64,000 nt of DNA from positions 4,082,503 through 4,146,502 of the forward strand of contig NZ_CP050152.1 in NCBI RefSeq assembly GCF_011617245.1, in the 5' to 3' direction. The translations under genes were made by a program, and so were the position numbers. Source of the DNA: Brevibacterium atlanticum. Its GTDB lineage: Bacteria; Actinomycetota; Actinomycetes; Actinomycetales; Brevibacteriaceae. Shown here piece after piece: positions 43,420 to 52,284 of this stretch. The notes below the pieces were generated by a model that worked only from the letters and a program-made list of their open reading frames with translations, did not search any database and was not told the origin of the DNA. Numbering within the stretch: position 1 is the first letter of the stretch; every line of letters starts with the position of its first letter.

Positions 43420-44733
43420 ATGAAACGACACAGCGCTCTCATCGCTCTGCCGACCGCCACGCTGCTGGCACTGTCGCTGGCGGCGTGCACCGACAACCCG
43501 CAGAACAAGAAGTCCGACGATGCCGACGGCAACGGCGACATCACCGTGACGATCACCGACGATTCCTGCGAAGTCTCACCGGCCGAATTCCCCTCGGGCA
43601 AGGTCTCCTTCACCGTGACGAACAACGGCACCAAGCCCAACGAGTTCGAGATCCTCGCCGAGAACAAGCTCCAGATCGAATCCGAACGCGAGAACATCGG
43701 CCCCGGCACGACCGCCACCCTGACCACCGCCCTCGACGAGGGCACGTACTACACCGCCTGCAAGCCGAACATGGTCGGCGACTTCGTCGGACTCGCCGAA
43801 CTGGCCGTGACGAAGGGTGAGAAAGTCGAGGTCTCGAAGGACGTGCAGGCCGAAGAGGACAAGGCGATTACGAACTACACCGGCTACGTCAAGGACCAGG
43901 TCGGCCAGCTCGTCGACGCCACGCAGGAGTTCACCGACGCCTACACCTCCGGCGACACCGAGAAGGCCAAGGCCCTGTTCCCGCTGGCCCGCCAGCACTA
44001 CGAACGCATCGAGCCGACCGCGGAATCCTTCGGCATCAAGGAAGCCGGCGATCTCGACGGGGCGCTCGACGCCCGCGTCCAGGACCTCTCGGCCGACGCC
44101 GACAAGAAGCCCAATGACCCTGAGGTGCTCGCCGACTGGACCGGCTGGCACCGCATCGAGGCCGACCTGTTCGCAGATCAGTCCGAGGGCTTCGCCTTCG
44201 ACTCCGATGCCGACCGGAAGAAGGTCACCGACCAGCTCAACAAGGACACGAAGAAGCTCTACGACCTCGTCTACGGCAAGGTCGACGGAGCGAACGGGAA
44301 GTTCGAGCTCAAGCTCTCCGACGTCGCCACCGGAGCCTCCGACCTCATGGAAGAGGTCGCCCTGTCGAAGATCGGCGGTGAGGAGGAGACCTTCTCCCAC
44401 ACCGACCTCTACGACTTCAAGGCCAATGTCGAAGGCGCCGAGGTGGCCTACGGCAACGTCGAGAAGCTCGTCGAAGACCAGGACCCCGACCTGGCGAAGC
44501 GGATCACGCACAACTTCGACAAGGTCAACACGCTGCTGAAGAAGCAGCAGGACGGCAAGGACGACGACGGCAACGTCCTCTACCAGGACTACGCGAAGGT
44601 CGCGACCGTGCAGAAGGACGCCGGTGAGGCGCCGAAGGACACCGACTACACGAAGACTCAGCAGGAGTTCTCCGATGCCGTGAACGCACTGAGCGAGCCG
44701 CTGTCCAAGGTCGCCGGGACGGTGCTGCACTGA
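43420..44733 (+). CDS. efeO: Iron uptake lipoprotein EfeO
   Basis: A 437-residue secreted lipoprotein with a signal peptide ending in the lipobox LAAC (Cys about 23). An N-terminal cupredoxin-like domain (about residues 35-130) is followed by an M75/imelysin domain carrying the HxxE-type motif WHRIE near residue 245. EfeO binds and presents iron to EfeU at the outer face of the membrane. It begins 14 nt after efeU and is followed after 17 nt by efeB. Confidence 0.94.
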   Translation: MKRHSALIALPTATLLALSLAACTDNPQNKKSDDADGNGDITVTITDDSCEVSPAEFPSGKVSFTVTNNGTKPNEFEILAENKLQIESERENIGPGTTATLTTALDEGTYYTACKPNMVGDFVGLAELAVTKGEKVEVSKDVQAEEDKAITNYTGYVKDQVGQLVDATQEFTDAYTSGDTEKAKALFPLARQHYERIEPTAESFGIKEAGDLDGALDARVQDLSADADKKPNDPEVLADWTGWHRIEADLFADQSEGFAFDSDADRKKVTDQLNKDTKKLYDLVYGKVDGANGKFELKLSDVATGASDLMEEVALSKIGGEEETFSHTDLYDFKANVEGAEVAYGNVEKLVEDQDPDLAKRITHNFDKVNTLLKKQQDGKDDDGNVLYQDYAKVATVQKDAGEAPKDTDYTKTQQEFSDAVNALSEPLSKVAGTVLH

Positions 44734-44750
44734 CCCCGAACGATGACGCC

Positions 44751-46085
44751 GTGGAACCGGCCGGAAAGGACCAAGAATCCTCCGGCCGGTTTCGCGGCAT
44801 CGACCGCAGACATCTCTTCACCCTCGGCGGTGCCGCCGGAGCCCTCGGCCTCGCCGGTCTCGGCGGAGGCGCCATCGGCTACGGGCTCCGCGCGTCGAAG
44901 CAGGACCAACCGTCTGCCACCGAGCTGCGCTACCCGTTCCGGGGCACGGTCCAGCAGGGGATCCTCACTCCGGCACAGGACAACATGTACACGGCGGCAT
45001 TCGACGTCACCGACGAGGACATCGACTCACTGAAGTTCCTCCTCGAGGACTGGACCGTCGCGGCCGAACAGATGACTGCCGGCGAACTCGTCGGCGGCGC
45101 CCCGAACGCCAACCGCGAGTTCCCACCCGAAGACTCGGGTGAGGCATGGGGCTATCCGGCCAGCGGACTGACTATCACCTTCGGCTTCGGCCGTTCCCTG
45201 TTCGTCGACGATCAGGGCCGAGACCGCTTCGGATTCGCCGAGAGGATGCCGCCAGTGTTGCGCGACGGCGTGCCGAAGTTCGCCAACGAGGCGCTGCGCA
45301 AGGATGCCTCGGACGGAGACCTCCTCATTCAGGCCTGCGCGAACGATCCGCAGGTGGCCGTCCATGCCATCCGCAATCTCACCCGCATCGCCTTCGGCAC
45401 CGCGAAGCTGCGCTGGGGTCAGATCGGCTACGGACGCACCTCGTCGACGTCGACTGCGCAGGAGACGCCGCGCAACCTCTTCGGGTTCAAGGACGGGACG
45501 AACAATATCAAGTCCGAAAACGGGGACAAGGAGCTTGCGAAGCAGCTGTGGGTGCAGTCCGGTGACGATGACGCCTCGGATGCGTGGATGACCGGCGGCA
45601 CCTATTTCATGGCCCGCAAGATCCACATGTATCTGGAGATCTGGGACCGGGTCTCCCTCGCCGAGCAGGAAGACATCATCGGCCGCGACAAACGCTACGG
45701 GGCCCCACAATCGGTGGCCTCACCGGATGCGGAAGCGGAGTTCACCCCGCTGGACTTCGCGGCGAAGAACGGTCAGGGTGACACGGCCATCGACCCTCGC
45801 GCGCACGTCGCGATCGTCGCTCCCGAGCACAATCACGGCGCGATGATGCTCCGCCGCGGATACAACTACACCGATGGCAACGATTCGCTCGGCCGCCTCG
45901 ACGCCGGTCTGTTCTTCATCGCCTTCGTCCGGGACCCGCGCACCCAGTTCTACCCGATCCTCAAGACCATGGCGGACAAGGATCTGCTCACCGAGTACCT
46001 CCAGCACCAGGCCTCGGCGCTGTTCGCGATCCCACCGGGAATCGGCGAGTCGGACACCATGGTCGGCCAGAAGCTCTTCGGTTGA
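44751..46085 (+). CDS. efeB: Deferrochelatase/peroxidase EfeB (DyP type)
   Basis: A 444-residue dye-decolourising-type heme peroxidase. A twin-arginine signal (IDRRHLFTLGG, then a hydrophobic Gly/Ala-rich stretch) indicates folded export. The DyP signature GFKDGTNN and the late heme-ligand region HGAMMLRRGYNY are present. EfeB oxidises ferrous iron for EfeU and may extract iron from heme. The start is taken as GTG at 44751; an ATG 8 nt upstream is out of frame. Last gene of the operon. Confidence 0.94.
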   Translation: MEPAGKDQESSGRFRGIDRRHLFTLGGAAGALGLAGLGGGAIGYGLRASKQDQPSATELRYPFRGTVQQGILTPAQDNMYTAAFDVTDEDIDSLKFLLEDWTVAAEQMTAGELVGGAPNANREFPPEDSGEAWGYPASGLTITFGFGRSLFVDDQGRDRFGFAERMPPVLRDGVPKFANEALRKDASDGDLLIQACANDPQVAVHAIRNLTRIAFGTAKLRWGQIGYGRTSSTSTAQETPRNLFGFKDGTNNIKSENGDKELAKQLWVQSGDDDASDAWMTGGTYFMARKIHMYLEIWDRVSLAEQEDIIGRDKRYGAPQSVASPDAEAEFTPLDFAAKNGQGDTAIDPRAHVAIVAPEHNHGAMMLRRGYNYTDGNDSLGRLDAGLFFIAFVRDPRTQFYPILKTMADKDLLTEYLQHQASALFAIPPGIGESDTMVGQKLFG

Positions 46086-46123
46086 GGCCAGCGCGCAGCA
46101 CCCGCACCCACCCATAAGAAACA

Positions 46124-46157
46124 CCGAGGCGGCACCTGAACTCAGGTGCCGCCTCGG
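46124..46157 (-). terminator. rplI: Terminator of the rpsF operon
   Basis: Perfect 16-bp stem (CCGAGGCGGCACCTGA at 46124-46139 with its complement at 46142-46157). On the minus strand it is followed by a T-rich tract. It lies 20 nt past the rplI stop and also falls between convergent efeB and rplI, so it may stop both. Confidence 0.9.
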
Positions 46158-46177
46158 CGGTGGTGCAGTGTTCGGGA

Positions 46178-46636
46178 TCAGGCCTTGCCGATGACCTCGA
46201 ACTTGATCTTCGCGGTGATCTCGTCGCTGACGCGCACAACAGCGTTGTAGCTGCCGGGAGTCTTGACGTGACCGGTCAGAGCGACCTGACGGCGATCGAA
46301 ATCGCGACCGGTGGCCGTGTGCAGGGCCTCTGCCACGAGGGCAGGGGTGACGGCGCCGAAGAGGCGACCGTTCTTGCCGGCCTTCATCTCGATGCGAGAC
46401 GTGGTCGACTCGAGTTCGCCCTTGACCTTCACTGCTTCATCGTGGTCGGCGATCTGCTTGGCCTGGCGGGCCTTGCGGAGAGCCTCGATGTGCTTCTCCG
46501 CGCCTGCGGACCATGCGGATGCCCAGCCACGGGGCAGCAGCAGGTTGCGTGCGTATCCGGCACGAACCTCGACGACATCGCCGGCGGCACCGAGGCCGTC
46601 GACTTCCTGGTTGAGAATCACTTTGCGGTTAGGCAT
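46178..46636 (-). CDS. rplI: Ribosomal protein L9
   Basis: A 152-residue L9. The N-terminal domain (VILNQEVDGLGAAGDVVEVRAGYARN, with LLPRGWA) is joined by the long central helix to the C-terminal domain. It binds 23S rRNA and helps maintain reading frame. Last of the rpsF-ssb-rpsR-rplI cluster, 16 nt after rpsR, followed by a strong terminator. Confidence 0.98.
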   Translation of the reverse strand: MPNRKVILNQEVDGLGAAGDVVEVRAGYARNLLLPRGWASAWSAGAEKHIEALRKARQAKQIADHDEAVKVKGELESTTSRIEMKAGKNGRLFGAVTPALVAEALHTATGRDFDRRQVALTGHVKTPGSYNAVVRVSDEITAKIKFEVIGKA

Positions 46637-46652
46637 TATTCTTTCCCTCCGA

Positions 46653-46892
46653 TCAGCGAGCTGAGCTCGAGTAGGGCAGAAGTGCCATCTCGCGGGCGTT
46701 CTTGACAGCCTTTGCGATGACGCGCTGTTCCTGCACGGTCACACCGGTGACACGACGTGCACGGATCTTGCCGCGGTCGGAAATGAACTTACGGAGCGTA
46801 GCGGTGTCCTTGTAGTGGATGTTCGCCGCTTCGCCCTTCTTGAGCGGATTAGCCTTCTTCTTGATCGGCTTCCGGATCTCTGGCTTGGCCAT
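46653..46892 (-). CDS. rpsR: Ribosomal protein S18
   Basis: A 79-residue S18 with the family core [16 protein letters not shown] and RRVTGV. It forms the platform of the 30S subunit together with S6. It has the full set without zinc-binding cysteines (none present), i.e. the C-minus type that can replace a zinc form under zinc limitation. Located between ssb and rplI. Confidence 0.97.
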   Translation of the reverse strand: MAKPEIRKPIKKKANPLKKGEAANIHYKDTATLRKFISDRGKIRARRVTGVTVQEQRVIAKAVKNAREMALLPYSSSAR

Positions 46893-46927
46893 GAGTATCT
46901 CCTGTTAACGAAATGTCTGAACGTGGA

Positions 46928-47560
46928 TCAGAACGGGGGTTCATCGGCGCCGGGATTGCCCCAGCCGCCGTTGCCGCTCTGTGGATTCGATGATGCCCAC
47001 GGGTCATCGGCGGGACCGTTGTTGCCCTGGCTGTAGCCGCCCTGGCGCTGACCGCCCTGCGGGTTGCCCTGCTGGCCGCCCTGCGGGTTGTTGCCCCATC
47101 CGGAGGACTGCTGGTTGCCGAAGCCGCCCTGCTGGCCGCCTCCGCCCTGGCCTCCGCCGAAGTTTCCGCCGCCACCGAAGTTTCCTCCGCCGCCGGGGTT
47201 GTTCTTCGTCACCTGGGCGGTGGCCCGTCGCAGGCTGGGGCCGACTTCGTCGACGTCCAGTTCCATGACGGTGCGCTTCTCGCCTTCCTTGGTTTCGAAG
47301 GACCGGGACTTCAGTCGGCCCTGAACGATGACCCGGCTACCGCGCGTGAGCGATTCGGCGACGTTCTCTCCCATTTCACGCCAGACCGAGCAGCGGAGGA
47401 ACAGGGTCTCCCCGTCCTTGAACTCGTTGGCCTGACGGTCGAAGATACGCGGCGTCGAGGCCACGGTGAAGTTTGCGACTGCAGCACCGTTGGGTGTGAA
47501 GCGCAGTTCGGGATCGCTGGTGAGGTTCCCGACGACCGTGATGACTGTTTCGCCTGCCAT
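46928..47560 (-). CDS. ssb: Single-stranded DNA-binding protein
   Basis: A 210-residue SSB. The OB-fold covers about residues 1-115 ([33 protein letters not shown]). A long Gly/Gln/Asn-rich linker follows, ending in the acidic protein-interaction tip DEPPF. It coats single-stranded DNA in replication and repair. The ATG at 47560 lies 34 nt after the rpsF stop. Gene order S6-SSB-S18-L9 is standard. Confidence 0.98.
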   Translation of the reverse strand: MAGETVITVVGNLTSDPELRFTPNGAAVANFTVASTPRIFDRQANEFKDGETLFLRCSVWREMGENVAESLTRGSRVIVQGRLKSRSFETKEGEKRTVMELDVDEVGPSLRRATAQVTKNNPGGGGNFGGGGNFGGGQGGGGQQGGFGNQQSSGWGNNPQGGQQGNPQGGQRQGGYSQGNNGPADDPWASSNPQSGNGGWGNPGADEPPF

Positions 47561-47594
47561 TGAATGCTCCTTGAAGCGAGGTAGCTGAGATGCC

Positions 47595-47885
47595 TTACTT
47601 GGCGTCCGGGCGGAGGATCTTCGTGCGCAGAACGGACTCGTTGAGTCCGAGCTGACGATCGAGTTCCTTGGTCGTTGCGGGCTCGGCGTGGAAATCAACC
47701 ACGACGTAGTAGCCTTCGGACTTCTTCTGGATCTCGTACGCGAAGCGACGACGTCCCCAGATATCCACGTTGTCGACGGTGCCGTTCTCAGCCGGGACAA
47801 CCTTGATCAGGTTGTTCACGGTGTCAGCCAGCGTCCGCTCTTCGAGGTCGTTATCAAGAATGAGCATGAGCTCGTACTTACGCAT
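47595..47885 (-). CDS. rpsF: Ribosomal protein S6
   Basis: A 96-residue S6 with the [16 protein letters not shown] start and the typical [23 protein letters not shown] middle. It pairs with S18 on the 30S platform. A very strong site, AGGAGGTGGG, precedes the ATG. First gene of the operon, with a promoter at 47996-48025 and a leader of about 105 nt that may carry an S6:S18-type regulatory structure; I could not prove one. Confidence 0.98.
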   Translation of the reverse strand: MRKYELMLILDNDLEERTLADTVNNLIKVVPAENGTVDNVDIWGRRRFAYEIQKKSEGYYVVVDFHAEPATTKELDRQLGLNESVLRTKILRPDAK

Positions 47886-47995
47886 ATGTCACCCACCTCC
47901 TCTGGTCTTTGCGGCCATGGTCGGTCCATGGCAGGAGGGTATATGCCTGTCCGTCCCGCTTCCGTGCTGGTCACGAAATGGGAACAGACCTCACC

Positions 47996-48025
47996 AGTCT
48001 AGTCGAACCGCCCGCGCGCTGTCAT
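47996..48025 (-). promoter_or_regulatory. Promoter of the rpsF operon
   Basis: On the minus strand a -35 ATGACA (48020-48025) and a -10 TAGACT (47996-48001) are 18 nt apart, about 110 nt upstream of rpsF and just after the preceding gene's stop at 48032. Both elements match actinobacterial housekeeping promoters. Confidence 0.6.
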
Positions 48026-48031
48026 GTCCGT

Positions 48032-49345
48032 TCACGTGGCCTTCCTTACCACCAACGGTGGGTCGTTCTCATCCTCTCGCCGAGGTGGCGCCGCCGGCGC
48101 CGGCACACCGCGGATCCGTCGCCGGTAGAGGTTCTCACCGGCCATGATGATGAGGAGGACGAGGGCGAGCAGGCGCAGCAGGGCGAAGAGGGCGACGAAG
48201 CCGGGGTCGAGTCCCTTGTCGGCTTCGAAGCCGGAGACGTCGCCGAGCTGGATTCCGACGGCGAAGACCGCCTCGGCGAGTGTCCAGACGATGAGCACCC
48301 ACCAGCGTCGGACGGCCAGCGCGGCGAAGGGCAGCAGCCACAGGCTGTCCCACGGCATGATGCCCGGCGCGAGCAGCAGGCAGCCGCCGATGAGCAGGCA
48401 GGCGGACACTGCGGGGTCCAGCCCGGTGCGCCGGACCATGTAGAGGCTGACGGTCACGGCGAGAACCACGCCGGCGCTGGCGGTGATCCACAACGGGGCC
48501 CACAGTGCAGCGTCGCCGAGTTGGGCCATGACCAGAATCGAGGCGAACGATCCGCCGTCGACGGCATCGGAGTACCAGTGGATCAGCCGGTCGATCGCCG
48601 TCATGTCGAGGACGAGGAGGATCGCCGAGGTGACCGTGGCCGAGGCGAGCATCATCCGCGGATCTCGCCGCTTCAGGCCGCGGGCCGGGCGGGGTCCGGA
48701 CAGGACGAGGGCGAGGAGGACGAGGAGCGCGAGCGGGTTGATGAACGTCGCGATGCCGAGCAGGACTCCGGCCAACCAGCCACGCGGTCGCAGCGGCGGC
48801 GCGCCGAAGAAGAGGGCCATCGCCCATACCGCGAACGCCAGCGCCAGCGGATCGAGCGTCGAACCGAGGGTGAAGAGGATGAGCGGTGAGGCGAAGACTG
48901 CGACCAGCCAGGCCCGTTCACGGGCGAGGACGAGGAGCCCCGTGCTGAGGGCCGCCACCCCGGCCGTGTTGAGCAGCAGGACCACGACCATGAAGAGTGA
49001 GACGTCGTCGGTGAGGAGATGGATGAGGTCGACGAGGCGTGCCTCGAGCGGGGCCAGCCCCGCCGCTCCGCCACGAGCGCGGCCGAACACCTCGGGGTTG
49101 ACCTCACCCGCGAACGCCGTGGACAGGGGGCCGGCGCACATCCTCGCCGAGGCGGACGGCTGTGCGTAGCCGGAGTTCAGGCACGGTCCCTGGAGCGCCA
49201 GACCGAGGAATGTGGTCAGCCCGAGGAGTGCGGCGAGGACATAGGCCTGCGAACTGCGGAACCGCCGTCCGGCGACACCGAGGTGAATGCCGACCGGACC
49301 GCCGAGCAGTGGCTCGGCGATCCGGGTGCTGGGCTTCGAAGGCAT
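48032..49345 (-). CDS. Polyprenyl-phosphate-mannose-type GT-C glycosyltransferase
   Basis: A 437-residue polytopic membrane protein with about ten hydrophobic helices, an extracytoplasmic first loop (residues about 55-125) and a basic cytoplasmic tail. Architecture and position between ponA and rpsF match the Rv0051-type family of GT-C/GT87-like mannosyltransferases of the actinobacterial envelope. The sugar donor and acceptor are not known. It probably shares a transcript with ponA, whose stop is 31 nt upstream. Confidence 0.75.
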   Translation of the reverse strand: MPSKPSTRIAEPLLGGPVGIHLGVAGRRFRSSQAYVLAALLGLTTFLGLALQGPCLNSGYAQPSASARMCAGPLSTAFAGEVNPEVFGRARGGAAGLAPLEARLVDLIHLLTDDVSLFMVVVLLLNTAGVAALSTGLLVLARERAWLVAVFASPLILFTLGSTLDPLALAFAVWAMALFFGAPPLRPRGWLAGVLLGIATFINPLALLVLLALVLSGPRPARGLKRRDPRMMLASATVTSAILLVLDMTAIDRLIHWYSDAVDGGSFASILVMAQLGDAALWAPLWITASAGVVLAVTVSLYMVRRTGLDPAVSACLLIGGCLLLAPGIMPWDSLWLLPFAALAVRRWWVLIVWTLAEAVFAVGIQLGDVSGFEADKGLDPGFVALFALLRLLALVLLIIMAGENLYRRRIRGVPAPAAPPRREDENDPPLVVRKAT

Positions 49346-49376
49346 GACTCGAGGTTACCGGTCGTTACTCCCGGTA

Positions 49377-51767
49377 CTAGTCATTGCCACCAGGGGACTT
49401 CGGCGGTTCAACCGGGATCCCGCCTTCTGGTCCATCGTCTTTCGGTGGGTCCTCATTGCTGCCGGATCCGTTGCCGCCGCCGGAATCCTTGTCGTCTCCG
49501 TCGTCGGACCCGCCGGACTTATCGCCGTCGCCTCCGTCGTCGCCTTCCTTGCTCCCGTCGTCGCCGGAGTCCTTGGCGTCGTCCGATCCGTCCTTCGAGC
49601 CTTCTTCCTTGCCCTTCTCATCGCCTTCGGAGTCCGAGTCCTTGTTCTTGTCCTCGTCATCCTTCGGCTCTTCGACCGGAGCCTTGGTCTCGTCCCCGTC
49701 GCTGCCGCTGTTGCTGCCCGACGGGGCCTTCGGCTCGGGCTTCGGAGCCGGAGCAGGATTGGTGTTCTTCGGCTTGGGTTTGTCGGGCAGTTCACCGCGG
49801 GCGGGGAACTGTTCGACCTTCTCGCCTTGGAGGGCCTGCTTCATGTAATCCGTCCAGACCTGAACCGGGAACGAACCACCGGTGACCTCACCGCGGCCGC
49901 CGAAGGAGCCGATCGACACGGACTTTCCGTCGACCTCGCGGTAGAGCACGACCGAAGTCGCGAGGTTCGGCGTGTACCCGGAGAACCAGGCCGCCTTGTT
50001 CTCGTTGGTCGTACCGGTCTTGCCGGCAGCCGGACGTCCGAGATTCTGGGCGTAGCTGCCCGATCCGCCGTTGACGACCTGGCTCAGCGCGTACGAGGTC
50101 TCAGCGCCGACAGCCTTGTCGAAGACGCGCTTGCCCTTCGTTTCGGCCTTGTACACTTCCTTGTCCTCGGCGCCCTGATTGATCTTCTTGATCGAGTGGG
50201 TCTCGTGGTGGACGCCGTTCGCAGCGAAGGTCGCATACGCCGATGCCATATCGATGGGCTTGACGCTGGGCGTACCCAGCACGTTCGACGGGTTCGCGGT
50301 CAGTCCGATCGAGCAACCGCCCGTGTTGCCGGCCTTCATCTCCTTATCGGTGCAGTTCGGAGTCAGCCCCGCACGTTCTGCGACGTCGACGGTCTTGTCC
50401 GGACCGACCTGCACGTTGAGTGCAGCATAGGCGGTGTTGATCGATGACTGCGTCGCCTTGAGCAGACTGACCGGCCCGTAGCTCGTATTGCCGAAGTTGT
50501 TGACCGTCCACGGCGTCCCGTCGTTGTTCAAGGTCGTCGGGCTGGCACCCGGATAGGAGTCGGTCAGTCGCACACCGTTCTCCAATCCTGCCACGAGGGC
50601 GAAGGGCTTGAACGTCGAACCGGCCTGCACGTGGCTCTGAGTCGAGGCGTTGAACGCCTGGTCGAGGTAGTTCTTGCCGCCGTAGAAGGCTTCGATGCCG
50701 CCGTTGTCCGGGTCGATCGAGACGAGTCCGGCCTGCATGCCTTCCGGCTGCTGCTGCGGCAGTGTCTTGATCGCGCTTTCGGCGGCCTTCATCCGGTCCT
50801 TGTCGAAGGTTGTGACGATGTTGTAGCCGCCGCGGTCGAGCTGCGCCTCGTCGATGTCGAGCTTGCGCAGTGCCTCACGCCGCACGAAGTCCCACATGTA
50901 GCCCTTCTGGCCCGAGAGTGAGGACTCCTTGTTCTGCTTCCGCACCTCGGGCATCTTGACCTTCGCGGCCTGTTCCTCGGTGATGAAGCCTTCCTTGACC
51001 ATGTTCTTGACCACGTAGTCGAAGCGGTCCTGGTAGGCACCGGGGTCGTCCGAGGGATCGGCGGCGCCCGGACGTTGGATCATCGCGGCCAGCAGTGCGG
51101 ACTCGCTGACGTTGAGCTCCGAGGCCGGCTTGTCGAAGTAGTTCTGTGCGGCCACCTCGATGCCGTAGGAGCGCCGACCGAGGTAGATGGTGTTGAGGTA
51201 GTTCGCGAGGATCTCGTCCTTGGACTGCTGCTGGTCGATCTTGAGCGAGATGAACATCTCCTTGACCTTGCGATCGAAGGAGTGCTCGTTCGTGAGGTAG
51301 AAGTTCTTCACGTACTGCTGGGTGATCGTCGAGCCGCCGCCCGCGTACTTGTTCGTCGCCACGCCGACCACGGCGCGGGAGAGGCCCTTGATCGAGATGC
51401 CGCGGTTCTCGTAGAACGAGGTGTCCTCGGCGGCGATCGCGGCTTTCTGCATGGGTTCGGAGATCTCGTCGATCTCGACGGACTTGCGGTCTTCGACCTT
51501 GTACTGGCCGATGGGGGTCTTGCCGTCGCTGTAGTAGATAGTCGACGTCTGACCGGTCGCCTCGAGGTTCGGCTCGGGGATGTCCGTCGAGGCATATCCG
51601 ACGGCGAAGAGCACGCACAGCGCGATGACGAGGCTGAGCCCGCCGACGACGAGTATGCGGATGCTCGGCAGGTAACGAGTCCATCCGCTCACACCCGCAC
51701 GGGGGTAGTTGAGCAGATTCTTCGTATTCCTGCCGATGTTCTTGGCTGTGTGTTGTCCCTTAGCCAC
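49377..51767 (-). CDS. ponA: Class A penicillin-binding protein
   Basis: A 796-residue bifunctional peptidoglycan synthase. One N-terminal membrane helix (about residues 32-52) is followed by the GT51 glycosyltransferase domain (AAIAAEDTSFYENRG, GGGSTITQQYVKN). The transpeptidase domain carries STFK with the active Ser, SSIN and KTGT. The last ~110 residues are a Pro/Lys/Asp/Glu- then Gly/Ser/Asp-rich disordered tail, probably extending into the wall. GTG start with GGAGG at good spacing. Origin-proximal ponA1 position as in other actinobacteria. Confidence 0.96.
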   Translation of the reverse strand: MAKGQHTAKNIGRNTKNLLNYPRAGVSGWTRYLPSIRILVVGGLSLVIALCVLFAVGYASTDIPEPNLEATGQTSTIYYSDGKTPIGQYKVEDRKSVEIDEISEPMQKAAIAAEDTSFYENRGISIKGLSRAVVGVATNKYAGGGSTITQQYVKNFYLTNEHSFDRKVKEMFISLKIDQQQSKDEILANYLNTIYLGRRSYGIEVAAQNYFDKPASELNVSESALLAAMIQRPGAADPSDDPGAYQDRFDYVVKNMVKEGFITEEQAAKVKMPEVRKQNKESSLSGQKGYMWDFVRREALRKLDIDEAQLDRGGYNIVTTFDKDRMKAAESAIKTLPQQQPEGMQAGLVSIDPDNGGIEAFYGGKNYLDQAFNASTQSHVQAGSTFKPFALVAGLENGVRLTDSYPGASPTTLNNDGTPWTVNNFGNTSYGPVSLLKATQSSINTAYAALNVQVGPDKTVDVAERAGLTPNCTDKEMKAGNTGGCSIGLTANPSNVLGTPSVKPIDMASAYATFAANGVHHETHSIKKINQGAEDKEVYKAETKGKRVFDKAVGAETSYALSQVVNGGSGSYAQNLGRPAAGKTGTTNENKAAWFSGYTPNLATSVVLYREVDGKSVSIGSFGGRGEVTGGSFPVQVWTDYMKQALQGEKVEQFPARGELPDKPKPKNTNPAPAPKPEPKAPSGSNSGSDGDETKAPVEEPKDDEDKNKDSDSEGDEKGKEEGSKDGSDDAKDSGDDGSKEGDDGGDGDKSGGSDDGDDKDSGGGNGSGSNEDPPKDDGPEGGIPVEPPKSPGGND

Positions 51768-52284
51768 CCAAGGTCCTCCAGGTCAGTCAGCCTGCCGCAA
51801 TGCGTGGCGACGAGGTCCGAAAAAGGTTAAAGACGCAAAACAGTTTCGCACGCCTTCTTTAGTAGACCGTGAAAAAGTGCTGAACCACCCGCCCAATCAC
51901 CGGCCGAGGTTACCAAATGGTATATCGAGTAACCCCTGATATGAACTCTCACCAGGCATTTTAATTCACCGCGGCGGATTCAACCACGACATGTGCGTGT
52001 TTGCTCACATTCACGCTCTCAGTCTTCCCTTACCTCGCTGATCCAAGGCCATTCCGCCGGACGAATCGCGCCTTCACCGCCCCGATCACGTCCACACCCC
52101 GCCGAAATCCCTCGCCACCCCGCCCGAATCCCGTCGATCAAGGCGCAGCGCCTCTGCAGACCCGTGGACCGATCCACAACCGCGCTCCGCCTTGAACGAG
52201 CGCTGCGAGCACTGTTGAGCCCTCCATCACCGAGGCGGCCCCGCAGCAGGGAAGACGCGTGGCCCCGCCGCCGGACCGTCCGCG
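51768..52284. other. Upstream region of ponA
   Basis: 517 nt without a convincing gene. 51820-51965 is AT-rich and holds the likely ponA promoter and an inverted repeat GGTTAC (51908-51913) / GTAACC (51929-51934). The part from about 52000 to 52284 is GC-rich and contains nothing recognisable except one copy of the CCGAGGCGG 9-mer at 52230. Confidence 0.5.
51908..51934. promoter_or_regulatory. Inverted repeat upstream of ponA
   Basis: GGTTAC and GTAACC arms with a 15-nt spacer, within the AT-rich region about 140-165 nt before the ponA GTG. It could be an operator for a cell-envelope regulator; none is identified. Confidence 0.35.

Noticed and set aside
46960-47220. Repetitive Gly/Gln/Asn coding segment as a possible repeat element
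   Set aside because: It is the normal low-complexity linker of SSB rather than a mobile or structural DNA repeat.
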